Origin: Leptoclinus maculatus
Taxonomy: Eukaryota; Chordata; Actinopteri; Perciformes; Stichaeidae
Direction of reading: 5' to 3'
Assembly (NCBI GenBank): GCA_032191485.1
Contig: JAVDOI010000003.1
Coordinates: 22,872,873-22,936,872 of the forward strand
Length of the DNA: 64,000 nucleotides
Shown here: positions 25,818 through 49,244 of the stretch, piece by piece
Layout: each line of letters opens with the position of its first letter
Numbering within the stretch: the first letter of the stretch is position 1
Made by a program: the position numbers and the translations under genes
Notes under the pieces: model-generated
What the model saw: only the letters and a program-made list of their open reading frames with translations
What the model was told of the DNA's origin: nothing
The model's database searches: none

Positions 25818-26362
25818 TGCTTGTTGTCGTCCCCTCCAGCCCCCACCCGGTGAAGCCCCTGACTACTGCCACACCGGCTGAGGAGAAGCGGACCGAGGGC
25901 CGCTCAGTGCTGGCCACCGGCCTGGAGAAGCTCAAGTCCACCATCCACCTGGGGAGGAGCAGCCAGCTCAGCGAGCAGGAGACGGACAGGAAGAAGGTAA
26001 CGGTGTGTTAATGTATTAATAATGTGAGAAATACTGCAAACAACAGGAACCCTTTGTTACCCTCTCATTCCTCTTCCTGTCTGTGTCTCCGTCTCTGCCT
26101 TCAGTCCGCGACTGAGGGAGCGGGCTCGTACTACCACCTCAACCACCGCGAACTGGTCGCCGCGCTGGTGCAGCGGGAGGCCGAGCTGGAGAGGCAGAAG
26201 GCGGAGTTTGAGCGTCAGAAACTTATGCTGGCTAAGCGGGAGATGGAGCTGAGGAAGTTGAAGCCGCAGGTCAAAGACCTGGAGGACTACATTGACACGC
26301 TGCTGGTGCGCATCATGGAGCAGAAGCCCACTCTCCTGCAAGTGCGCTCCAAGTTAAAGTGA
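2269..26362 (+). CDS. rab11fip5: Rab11 family-interacting protein 5 (class I Rab11 effector), 6 coding exons
   Basis: Rab11-FIP5 (Rip11/GAF-1) is a class I FIP that links Rab11-GTP to recycling-endosome membranes and motors. Coding exons 2269-2648, 15092-15603, 16586-17150, 21801-24263, 25840-25996 and 26105-26362 total 4335 nt in one frame (1444 aa). An N-terminal C2 domain (about aa 12-150, starting WLPTHVQVTVLR) is followed by the class I block WYKLNSKSGKKEKERG, a Ser-rich linker with CVNGSHAY, a large exon-4 insert (aa 486-1306), PHPVKPL, and a C-terminal coiled coil with the Rab11-binding motif YIDTLLVRIME (about aa 1421-1431). Without exon 4 the protein would be 623 aa, near the 653 aa of human FIP5. 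CVNGSH, PHPVKPL and the sfxn5/emx1 neighbours favour FIP5 over FIP1. The start ATG has G at -3 and sits 10 codons before the C2 core. Confidence 0.93.
3804..5038. mobile_element. hAT-like non-autonomous DNA transposon (terminal inverted repeats)
   Basis: The left end reads CAGTGGTGGGCCGT at 3804-3817, and its exact reverse complement ACGGCCCACCACTG ends at 5038, giving 14-bp perfect terminal inverted repeats 1.2 kb apart. The CAGTGG start is typical of hAT-superfamily termini. No transposase frame is recognisable inside. The flanks (ATATTG and TATTTG) resemble each other but do not form a clean 8-bp target duplication, so the insertion is probably old. Confidence 0.65.
5743..5896. repeat. 5 x 22-bp tandem repeat with YY1-like cores, preceded by CRE and CCAAT motifs
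   Basis: Five units start at 5791, 5813, 5835, 5857 and 5879, nearly identical. Each contains CGCCATCTTGG, the reverse complement of the YY1-type core CCAAGATGGCG. A full CRE (TGACGTCA, 5743-5750) and an inverted CCAAT (ATTGG, 5754-5758) lie just upstream. This may be part of a dispersed repeat carrying its own promoter. Confidence 0.75.
7750..7779. repeat. (GT)n microsatellite
   Basis: About 14 uninterrupted GT dinucleotides. Confidence 0.95.
8470..8499. repeat. 11-bp perfect inverted repeat with 8-nt loop
   Basis: ATAATGATCAT (8470-8480) pairs with ATGATCATTAT (8489-8499). It lies about 70 bp upstream of the 10-bp array. Confidence 0.8.
8571..11480. repeat. Minisatellite: 291 units of ACTRTCTACT (10 bp)
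   Basis: The block is exactly periodic at 10 bp from 8571 to 11480 with no insertion or deletion. Units differ almost only at position 4 (A or G). One unit (10221-10230) has C to A at position 6. Six units between 11001 and 11280 end in A instead of T. The plus strand contains no stop codon in any phase, so a spurious frame of about 1000 codons runs through it; the translation is pure repeat and not a protein gene. It lies within intron 1 of rab11fip5. Confidence 0.98.
14748..14765 (+). promoter_or_regulatory. ZNF143-type motif (ACTACAATACCCATGAGC)
   Basis: Fits the ACTAYRNNNCCCR promoter motif bound by ZNF143/Staf. It is deep in an intron, so it is more likely carried by a repeat or an internal element than a main promoter. 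Confidence 0.35.
15092..15603 (+). CDS. rab11fip5: rab11fip5 coding exon 2
   Basis: Acceptor CTGCTGCAG|G, donor CCAG|GTGAGA. It encodes aa 127-297: the WYKLNSKSGKKEKERG block that follows the C2 domain, VQFTRNNLTASMYDLVMKD, a basic KERIKGKKRP stretch, an acidic EEDYEDDEGGE patch, FFLRGKLRKSS and a Ser-rich tail. All are characteristic of class I FIPs. Confidence 0.93.
15604..16585 (+). other. rab11fip5: rab11fip5 intron 2
   Basis: GTGAGA...TTTTTGCAG. It contains a diverged dispersed repeat at about 15705-15955; otherwise nothing notable. Confidence 0.85.
15705..15955. repeat. Diverged copy of ATTAATCGATTAATC-type dispersed repeat
   Basis: Begins TTGATTAATCAAGTAATCGT and ends near CAATCGACTGATCAATCGAG. 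The interior resembles the copies at 51470-51750 and 61785-61985. Such AT-rich ends are common in teleost repeats related to hAT-derived elements. Confidence 0.5.
16586..17150 (+). CDS. rab11fip5: rab11fip5 coding exon 3
   Basis: Acceptor TTTTTGCAG|A, donor CCCAG|GTGAGA. It encodes about aa 298-485: CEFGDEDGEITIAVPQP, then CVNGSHAY (human FIP5 has a closely similar CVNGSH motif), a Ser/Glu-rich linker, and GWFGSKDSHSKP at the end. It finishes in phase 2, which allows splicing either into exon 4 or straight into exon 5. Confidence 0.92.
17885..17950. repeat. Teleost dispersed repeat fragment (CTTTATGCTAAGCTAA type)
   Basis: Carries AGCTGTTTCCAGTCTTTATG followed by CTAAGCTAATGG, the signature of a very common teleost interspersed repeat. 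A second copy is at 27240-27300. Confidence 0.6.
18378..18444. repeat. Two adjacent (GT)n microsatellites
   Basis: Tracts at 18378-18403 and 18424-18444 are separated by about 20 bp of unique sequence. Confidence 0.95.
19266..19334. repeat. Imperfect 28-31-bp inverted repeat with 10-nt loop
   Basis: Arm 19266-19296 (AAATGACACTTAAGAGACTT...) pairs with arm 19307-19334, with one mismatch and a 3-nt bulge. It would form a long hairpin within the hAT element. Confidence 0.8.
19575..20075 (-). pseudogene. Truncated hAT transposase N-terminus (GTF2IRD2/ZBED-like, BED zinc finger)
   Basis: Read on the minus strand from the Met at 20075, the frame begins MACSKKRKVD, followed by NKEWTDSYLF, PLCLICSDTVAII and a region with LTNSFTAQRRAYECSLKVAL and KPFTDGEVVKECM. 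These match the N-terminal part of GTF2IRD2-like hAT transposases. The Cys pair of the BED finger is present, but the following His-containing segment is altered, and the catalytic RNase H-like domain is missing. The upstream end at 20408 reads CAGGGGTCGCCAATAGG on the minus strand, a typical hAT terminus, so this looks like a second, truncated element inside the outer one. Confidence 0.7.
21801..24263 (+). CDS. rab11fip5: rab11fip5 coding exon 4 (giant, phase-symmetric; NPF motifs)
   Basis: One continuous open frame. The strongest acceptor compatible with the phase of exon 3 is CCCTTCCTTTCACAG|C at 21801; the donor is ACAG|GTGAGG. The 2463 nt (821 codons) enter and leave in phase 2, so skipping preserves the frame. 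The encoded segment (aa 486-1306) is Pro-rich at first, with three NPF motifs (about aa 522, 538 and 547), then has WDESFEAFA (about aa 639-647), a long acidic Ser-rich region and a terminal Q7 run. The codon pattern and absence of stops support coding. The related FIP1 gene is known to have short and long isoforms from a comparable large exon. A weaker alternative acceptor lies at 21735. Confidence 0.85.
24223..24243 (+). repeat. rab11fip5: (CAG)7 coding repeat (polyglutamine)
   Basis: Seven CAG codons at the end of exon 4, preceded by a Pro run and a Trp codon. Likely length-polymorphic. Confidence 0.9.
24480..24682. repeat. Two (CA)n microsatellites
   Basis: Tracts at 24480-24513 and 24657-24682. 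Confidence 0.95.
25780..25809. repeat. (AT)n microsatellite close to an acceptor site
   Basis: About 14 AT units ending 30 bp before the exon 5 acceptor of rab11fip5. Confidence 0.95.
25840..25996 (+). CDS. rab11fip5: rab11fip5 coding exon 5
   Basis: Acceptor CCCCTCCAG|C, donor AAGAAG|GTAACG. It encodes aa 1307-1359 with PHPVKPL and LATGLEKLKSTI, both closely similar to human FIP5. Confidence 0.92.
26105..26362 (+). CDS. rab11fip5: rab11fip5 coding exon 6 (Rab11-binding domain)
   Basis: Acceptor CTGCCTTCAG|T. It encodes 85 residues and a TGA stop. YYHLNHRELVAALVQRE opens a heptad-rich coiled coil, followed by DLEDYIDTLLVRIMEQKP, the FIP Rab11-binding signature that dimerises and contacts Rab11 switch regions. 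Confidence 0.95.
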   Translation, partial: SATEGAGSYYHLNHRELVAALVQREAELERQKAEFERQKLMLAKREMELRKLKPQVKDLEDYIDTLLVRIMEQKPTLLQVRSKLK

Positions 26363-27109
26363 CGGAGAGGCGGGAAAGGTGTTTTCTCGGCTCTGATCGC
26401 TCCGTCCTCCACAACAGCTCTTTAGTCTTTTCACTGCTATGCTGTCCTTTTTGATACAAACACGTCGGCACTGAGAGAGATGTCGTGGGCGACGTTTTCC
26501 AGCCGGCATGCTTAACTGTGCTGAAGCGCGTCCTCGTCGAAGGCTTTGGTTCGGGCGGTTCTGAATGTAGCGGGTCCTCAGGTTGTTTTCAGGTCCACAC
26601 AGCCAGTTGGTTTTGAGATGCTTCCATTTCCTGATTGTGGAAACAGTGATTCCTCCTTTTCACCTCACCTCACTTCTATCACCTTATCACAAGAGAAATG
26701 GTAGAGTTTCAGTCCACAACACTGAACATCCAACGAGCTCCTCGCACCGCATTCTTTAAAACGTGTTGCAGTCCTGTAGGGAGAGGAGAGCGGACGGCTC
26801 GGAGGGCCACTCTGGTGGTTTTGCATGTTTCACACCATTGACTACAAATTGCATACTTTAAATCAATGCTGGCCATTTCTGTAGCATACCATCAGGGTTT
26901 AGATTGATTTCATACCTTGGAGGCAGCCATTGGTTGAGCTTCATCTCAATGCAGCGTGACGCTGCAGAGACTTGAAACCTGCTCAAGTCTAGAAATCGAT
27001 CGGTGACCATTTGCTTTTATTTCACAGTTGTGTTCTGAAGGTAGTGATGCAGAGAGAGAGGTTCAGTTACCAGAGGACGTTGCTTTCACGAGCTTGTCGG
27101 TCTGCAACT

Positions 27110-27300
27110 TTTGTTATTTTCATTTTCAATTAATCTGCAGATTATTTTCTTGATTATTGGATTATTGGTTTGAGGCGACGTCTTCAGATTTCCTGTTTTG
27201 TCGGACCAACAGTTCAAAATCCCAAGAACTCCAGGAACAACTAGGCTAACTGTTCCCCCCTGTTTTCAGTCTTGATGCTAAGCTAAGCTAATCGCCTCCT
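27110..27300. repeat. Two adjoining teleost dispersed repeat fragments
   Basis: 27110-27240 carries CAATTAATCTGCAGATTATT and GGACCAACAGTTCAAAATCC. 27240-27300 carries CTGTTTTCAGTCTTGATGCT then AAGCTAAGCTAA, the same family as 17885-17950. Confidence 0.6.
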
Positions 27301-27989
27301 GGTTAATGATCCACACCTGGAGTACAGATTCGTCTAGCGAATGACCGGAGAGATATCCCTGAAACGAACTGAAACCAATGGCTGCCTAGAGGGAAGAAAA
27401 CACATCGATAATTAAGTACGCTTTGGAAAATAGTCTCATTATTTTACAGCGTATACAATATTTGGTTAATGAGGTCAATTCGTGCCAAACCACTCGTATG
27501 TTTCTAATACAGTAATGTTCTTTAATGAGTCGCCTCCGTCCTCCTGGTGGTTCTGTTGTTTTGGATCGACACTCTACAAATGTTCCCAAATGAATATCGA
27601 GCGCTCTGACTCGTGTTTTTGAATCTACAAACCAAAATGAGCGGTGCGAGGGTTGGGCCTCGTCGCGTGCACATTACTGGGAGCTGGATTGTAGCCTCTG
27701 AATGTTCAAAAGTGTTCTTAGCCAGCAAGTGAATGGTTTTCTTTCATACGCACGATAAGGGCCGTTTATCTTTTGCTTGCTCCTTCCTCCCTCCTGCCTT
27801 TTTTGTCTTCGTTCTGTTCTTTGGGCATGTCTTGAAACTACCCATAATGCTCAGCCACATAAGCTAACTGATTCTTCTATGGGTGTGTGTTATCAGGTGA
27901 AGACAGTATCGCGATCAGCCATCACAGCTCCTCTGATCTCATGCTTCTTGCCTTCCTCCGTGTGTGTTATCAACTCTTGACTCCCCCCT

Positions 27990-27990
<1 letters not shown>

Positions 27991-28020
<30 letters not shown>
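27991..28020. repeat. Poly-C tract (30 nt)
   Basis: Uninterrupted C run preceded by CTCCCCCCTA; the length is likely uncertain in assembly. Confidence 0.95.
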
Positions 28021-28022
<2 letters not shown>

Positions 28023-28716
28023 GGTGTCCGTGTGTCACATCCGCTTCTGCTCAAGCACGCACATCGCTCCTGCTTTCAGGTGTTACAAAGGGATATATAC
28101 CGCATTTTACAGCATATATATGCCGTGTTGAAATGCCAAATGCTGCCTTATTTTAGTTTTTGTTTTGAAGCACTTCATGTGACGTGTCGGGGCTGGAGGC
28201 AGGTTTCTGAAGAGGAGAAGCCATCTGTTCACTGAGAGAGAGTTCACTTCTTCTCTTTTTACGTCTTCTGATGCTTTTGTTTTGATATTGTTTAGATCAC
28301 TGCACAAAACTGAATTGTATGCGTACCGATAGAAAATGAGCAGTAACAGTGATTTCCTGTGAAATGCCAAAAAAGAAAAAAGCCTTGAAACTTAATCTGT
28401 GGAGCAGATCGATTCACCACGAAGTATTCTGATGTGATGCCACTTGTAACAGCGTTTGTGGATGTTCTTGCACTACTTAATCGTCAGAACATAACTTTCC
28501 TGTACCCGTCTGTTGATATCGGTAGAGTTGGGTCTACTTTACACCGTACTGCACTTTCTAATCGCTCTGTGATTTAAGCTTTGATCTGAGCTACTTCGAC
28601 ACCACAGCGATGATTTGCCAGTGAGCTTGAAGCATACGCGACCATCTCGTCATACCAAGTGCATCGACGACTGTAGAGACGTATTTAAACGTGACTCGGC
28701 ACTTATGGAGCGCAAG

Positions 28717-28722
28717 AATAAA
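28717..28722 (+). terminator. rab11fip5: AATAAA polyadenylation signal (candidate, rab11fip5)
   Basis: Canonical hexamer about 2.35 kb after the stop codon. It is followed within 30 nt by a GT/T-rich stretch (GTCCATGTCTTCC). Confidence 0.5.
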
Positions 28723-28919
28723 GCGTCCTCGTCCATGTCTTCCATTTTCATTTGATTTTAAACTGTTTGTATTGTAGCCGGTGGAATGTGCTTAAGGTAG
28801 TATGTGAGATTGGAAAGTTTACAATTCGTGATGCAATTCTGTTTCACAAATTTTGTATATTTAATAAAGAATATTTTGTGTTTCTTGCTCACCGTATGTT
28901 TGGTTGTAAATCTTTCTTT

Positions 28920-43625
<14,706 letters not shown>

Positions 43626-44300
43626 GTGATCTCTGCACCCCCCCCCCCCCCCACCATGGTTCAAACCACCCTGAAGCTTCCAGAGACTGAATCCTAGTAA
43701 ACTTGGCTGTGAAGAGTTAGCATACGTTTACAGAGAAAGGCAGAATGCATGTTGTTTACGCCAAGACGGTGCTTGTTAAATAAGCAGTAACACGTGATGA
43801 CATACTGAGATACAGGAACATGTCTTATTGACACCTCAGACGGTTATAACATGGACCTGAAATAACACCAATAACTGAGCCACTCTGACAGATGTATGGA
43901 GACAATGTTGTATAAATCATGCTACAAAGGATATAAGAACAAAACCCTCAGAATATAGATAACAATGAAATCTACAGGTACAAAGTCAAATAAACACCAA
44001 CATGTGTATTCTGGATATTTTCTCTTCACTCGTCTCAAAGACGACGTTATAGAAGAACTCAAACCAAAGATGCGTCTTCTCTTAAAGCCGTCGTGATTGT
44101 AGTTGTTTATGTAAATACTGAGAATGAAATCAGGATAAATCACTTCAATGTATTTCTCTAGTTTATAATGTAATGACAACCTAATATCATAGGTTGTCTA
44201 CATGTGGCATGAAAGAGTAAAACTTCAGAAAAATAAACATTTTGTTGATCAGAATTTCGTTTTGTCTTCTTTGTTACCTGCACAGTCACCATTACGTTAC
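43626..44300 (+). other. sfxn5: Probable sfxn5 3'UTR
   Basis: AT-rich, non-coding; candidate AATAAA at 44232-44237 just before the 20-bp array. A poly-C stretch is at about 43638-43652. Confidence 0.45.
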
Positions 44301-46900
44301 CTTACGACCCACTACATCACCTTACGACCCACTACATCACCTTGTGACCCACTACATCACCTTACGACCCACTACATCACCTTACGACCCACTACATCAC
44401 CTTGTGACCCACTACATCACCTTACGACCCACTACATCACCTTACGACCCACTACATCACCTTACGACCCACTACATCACCTTGCGACCCACTACATCAC
44501 CTTGCGACCCACTACATCACCTTGCGACCCACTACATCACCTTACGACCCACTACATCACCTTACGACCCACTACATCACCTTACGACCCACTACATCAC
44601 CTTACGACCCACTACATCACCTTGCGACCCACTACATCACCTTGCGACCCACTACATCACCTTGCGACCCACTACATCACCTTGCGACCCACTACATCAC
44701 CTTACGACCCACTACATCACCTTACGACCCACTACATCACCTTACGACCCACTACATCACCTTACGACCCACTACATCACCTTGTGACCCACTACATCAC
44801 CTTACGACCCACTACATCATCTTACGACCCACTACATCACCTTGTGACCCACTACATCACCTTACGACCCACTACATCACCTTACGACCCACTACATCAC
44901 CTTACGACCCACTACATCACCTTACGACCCACTACATCATCTTACGACCCACTACATCACCTTACGACCCACTACATCACCTTACGACCCACTACATCAT
45001 CTTACGACCCACTACATCACCTTACGACCCACTACATCACCTTACGACCCACTACATCAACTTACGACCCACTACATCACCTTGTGACCCACTACATCAC
45101 CTTACGACCCACTACATCACCTTACGACCCACTACATCATCTTACGACCCACTACATCATCTTGTTACCCACTACATCATCTTACGACCCACTACATCAC
45201 CTTACGACCCACTACATCACCTTACGACCCACTACATCAACTTACGACCCACTACATCACCTTGTGACCCACTACATCATCTTACGACCCACTACATCAC
45301 CTTACGACCCACTACATCATCTTACGACCCACTACATCACCTTGTTACCCACTACATCATCTTACGACCCACTACATCACCTTGTTACCCACTACATCAC
45401 CTTGTTACCCACTACATCATCTTGTGACCCACTACATCATCTTACGACCCACTACATCATCTTGTGACCCACTACATCATCTTACGACCCACTACATCAT
45501 CTTGTGACCCACTACATCATCTTACGACCCACTACATCATCTTGTGACCCACTACATCATCTTGTGACCCACTACATCATCTTGTGACCCACTACATCAT
45601 CTTGTGACCCACTACATCATCTTGTGACCCACTACATCACCTTGTTACCCACTACATCATCTTACGACCCACTACATCACCTTGTTACCCACTACATCAC
45701 CTTGTTACCCACTACATCATCTTGTGACCCACTACATCATCTTACGACCCACTACATCATCTTGTGACCCACTACATCATCTTACGACCCACTACATCAT
45801 CTTGTGACCCACTACATCATCTTGTGACCCACTACATCATCTTGTGACCCACTACATCATCTTACGACCCACTACATCATCTTACGACCCACTACATCAT
45901 CTTGTGACCCACTACATCATCTTGTGACCCACTTCATCACCTTACGACCCACTACATCATCTTACGACCCACTACATCACCTTACGACCCACTACATCAT
46001 CTTACGACCCACTACATCACCTTGTGACCCACTACATCATCTTGTGACCCACTACATCATCTTACGACCCACTACATCATCTTACGACCCACTACATCAT
46101 CTTGTGACCCACTACATCATCTTACGACCCACTACATCATCTTGTGACCCACTTCATCACCTTACGACCCACTACATCACCATGTGACCCACTACATCAT
46201 CTTACGACCCACTACATCATCTTGTGACCCACTACATCATCTTACGACCCACTACATCATCTTACGACCCACTACATCATCTTGTGACCCACTACATCAT
46301 CTTGTGACCCACTTCATCACCTTACGACCCACTACATCATCTTACGACCCACTACATCACCTTACGACCCACTACATCATCTTACGACCCACTACATCAC
46401 CTTGTGACCCACTACATCATCTTACGACCCACTACATCATCTTACGACCCACTACATCATCTTGTGACCCACTACATCATCTTACGACCCACTACATCAT
46501 CTTGTGACCCACTTCATCACCTTACGACCCACTACATCATCTTACGACCCACTACATCACCTTACGACCCACTACATCACCATGTGACCCACTACATCAT
46601 CTTGTGACCCACTTCATCACCTTACGACCCACTACATCATCTTACGACCCACTACATCACCTTACGACCCACTACATCATCTTGTGACCCACTACATCAT
46701 CTTGTGACCCACTACATCATCTTGTGACCCACTTCATCACCTTGTGACCCACTACATCACCTTACGACCCACTACATCATCTTACGACCCACTACATCAC
46801 CTTGTGACCCACTACATCATCTTGTGACCCACTACATCACCTTGTGACCCACTACATCACCTTACGACCCACTACATCACCTTGTGACCCACTTCATCAT
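44301..46900. repeat. Minisatellite: 130 units of 20 bp (CTTACGACCCACTACATCAC type)
   Basis: Exactly periodic at 20 bp over 2600 bp with no indel. Variation is limited to positions 4-6 (ACG, GCG, GTG, GTT), position 13 (A/T) and position 20 (C/T, rarely A), plus two CATGTG starts. GCG units occur only within 44481-44700, while ACTTCATCA units occur only after 45920. Translation gives long repetitive frames that are not genes. Confidence 0.98.
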
Positions 46901-47607
46901 CTTGTTGGGTCTCCAGGCTGAGAACCACTGATTTAATGGATGTAGAAATTCAGCCAAATGGAATTTTTTTTATTCTAGAAATGTTTTCTTAAAGCACTTT
47001 TGTGAAAATGCTGCTTTTTGTATGTATTTGCACTTGATTTATATAAACTTGCTGTGTTGGAGTGTTATCTTTGGTCATCATCTGTGTGATGAGTGTGTTT
47101 GGAACAAGAAGCCACGTGATGAGCGGAGTTTTGATATAATGTCTGACAAACATTTATAAATGATATGTAAATGTATTTCTTTGAATCTGATCTCGAGCAC
47201 ACTTTAGTTTCATTGCATGTGTCAGAATCATATGCAAATATCTCAAATGAGGTAATTTCAGTCACAGCCCATAGAGAGCAGAACCCAACTGTTTTGTCAG
47301 TCATTTTGAAGATGATTTAGAATGTCTTTCTTCTTCAGTAATGAGGTTGTAATTTGTAATTCAGTGTGCGGCTTGACTGAGACTGGTGCAATGTGACAAC
47401 TGAGACTACGCTGCATAATTTATCGCTCCACATGCAGTTTTATAACCAACAATAAAACACGTGTAATGTGTAGTGTTGGCTGAGGGAAAAATACAATAAG
47501 GAGGCTTCTTCATCCGAAAACAGGTAATCAAACGGTAACGATCACACCAGTCGTTGTCTTCCAGTTGAGCTCTCCGACACCTCTCCGCCAGCAGCGGGGA
47601 CGCGGCA
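46901..47607. other. Spacer between the two large arrays
   Basis: Begins GGGTCTCCAGGCTGAGAACC(ACTG), a common end of teleost repeats, suggesting the 20-bp array grew inside such a repeat. No gene recognised. Confidence 0.5.
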
Positions 47608-49244
47608 CCTCCTCCCCACCTCGCTGCTCCTCTGCGCCTCCTCCCCACCTCGCTGCTCCTCTGGGCCTCCTCCCCACCTCGCTGCTCCTCTGCTCCTCCT
47701 CCCCACCTCGCTGCTCCTCTGCTCCTCCTCCCCACCTCGCTGCTCCTCTGCGCCTCCTCCCCACCTCGCTGCTCCTCTGGGCCTCCTCCCCACCTCGCTG
47801 CTCCTCTGCTCCTCCTCCCCACCTCGCTGCTCCTCTGCTCCTCCTCCCCACCTCGCTGCTCCTCTGCTCCTCCTCCCCACCTCGCTGCTCCTCTGCCCCT
47901 CCTCCCCACCTCGCTGCTCCTCCTCCCCACCTCGCTGCTCCTCTGCTCCTCCTCCCCACCTCGCTGCTCCTCTGCCCCTCCTCCCCACCTCGCTGCTCCT
48001 CCTCCCCACCTCGCTGCTCCTCTGCCCCTCCTCCCCACCTCGCTGCTCCTCCTCCCCACCTCGCTGCTCCTCTGCTCCTCCTCCCCACCCCGCTGCTCCT
48101 CTGCTCCTCTGCGCCTCCTCCCCACCTCGCTGCTCCTCTGCTCCTCTGCTCCTCCTCCCCACCTCGCTGCGCCTCCTCCCCACCTCGCTGCTCCTCTGCT
48201 CCTCCTCCCCACCCCGCTGCTCCTCTGCTCCTCCCCACCTCGCTGCTCCTCTGCTCCTCCTCCCCACCCCGCTGCTCCTCTGCTCCTCCCCACCTCGCTG
48301 CTCCTCCTCCCCACCTCTCTGCTCCTCTGCTCCTCCTCCCCGCCTCGCTGCTCCTCTGCTCCTCCTCCCCACCTCGCTGCTCCTCCTCCCCGCCTCGCTG
48401 CTCCTCTGCTCCTCCTCCCCACCTCGCTGCGCCTCCTCCCCGCCTCGCTGCTCCTCTGCTCCTCCTCCCCACCTCGCTGCTCCTCCTCCCCACCTCGCTG
48501 CTCCTCTGCTCCTCTGCCCCTCCTCCCCACCTCGCTGCTCCTCCTCCCCACCTCGCTGCTCCTCTGCTCCTCCTCCCCACCTCGCTGCTCCTCTGCCCCT
48601 CCTCCCCACCTCGCTGCTCCTCCTCCCCACCTCGCTGCTCCTCTGCCCCTCCTCCCCACCTCGCTGCTCCTCCTCCCCACCTCGCTGCTCCTCTGCTCCT
48701 CCTCCCCACCCCGCTGCTCCTCTGCTCCTCTGCGCCTCCTCCCCACCTCGCTGCTCCTCTGCTCCTCTGCTCCTCCTCCCCACCTCGCTGCGCCTCCTCC
48801 CCACCTCGCTGCTCCTCTGCTCCTCCTCCCCACCCCGCTGCTCCTCTGCTCCTCCCCACCTCGCTGCTCCTCTGCTCCTCCTCCCCACCCCGCTGCTCCT
48901 CTGCTCCTCCCCACCTCGCTGCTCCTCCTCCCCACCTCTCTGCTCCTCTGCTCCTCCTCCCCGCCTCGCTGCTCCTCTGCTCCTCCTCCCCACCTCGCTG
49001 CTCCTCCTCCCCGCCTCGCTGCTCCTCTGCTCCTCCTCCCCACCTCGCTGCGCCTCCTCCCCGCCTCGCTGCTCCTCTGCTCCTCCTCCCCACCTCGCTG
49101 CTCCTCCTCCCCGCCTCGCTGCTCCTCTGCTCCTCCTCCCCACCTCGCTGCGCCTCCTCCCCGCCTCGCTGCTCCTCTGCTCCTCCTCCCCACCTCGCTG
49201 CTCCTCTGCTCCTCCTCCCCACCCCTCTGCTCCTCTGCTCCTCC
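47608..49244. repeat. Pyrimidine-rich array of 18/27/36-bp units with internal 621-bp duplication
   Basis: Built from an 18-bp module (CCTCCTCCCCACCTCGCT) and a 9-bp module (GCTCCTCTG) in varying numbers, so nearly all unit lengths are multiples of 9. The plus strand is almost purely pyrimidine plus scattered G/A. At least four reading frames (three minus, one plus) stay open for over 560 codons, purely because of the repeat. A segment at about 47893-48490 recurs at 48514-49111. Confidence 0.97.

Larger units (their letters stand above)
24264..25839 (+). other. rab11fip5: rab11fip5 intron 4
   Basis: GTGAGG...CCCCTCCAG. It contains (CA)n at 24480-24513 and 24657-24682, a short teleost repeat fragment near 25385-25465 ending GGTTGGGAATC, and an (AT)n tract at 25780-25809 just 30 bp before exon 5. 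Confidence 0.85.
26363..28890 (+). other. rab11fip5: Probable rab11fip5 3'UTR and polyadenylation region
   Basis: No coding potential. AATAAA signals lie at 28717-28722 and 28863-28868. The region contains two dispersed repeat fragments (27110-27300), an ACTACCCATAATGC motif (27837-27850) and a 30-base poly-C run (27991-28020). The UTR extent is inferred from the position of the first good poly(A) signals. Confidence 0.5.

Noticed and set aside
2269..26362. Assignment of the first gene as rab11fip1
   Set aside because: C2 and Rab-binding regions alone would fit, but CVNGSH and PHPVKPL match FIP5, and the linkage to sfxn5 and emx1 is that of RAB11FIP5.
44202..46607. Several long plus-strand frames rich in His, Thr and Pro
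   Set aside because: Generated by the 20-bp array; all frames show the same repeat and no start context or homology.
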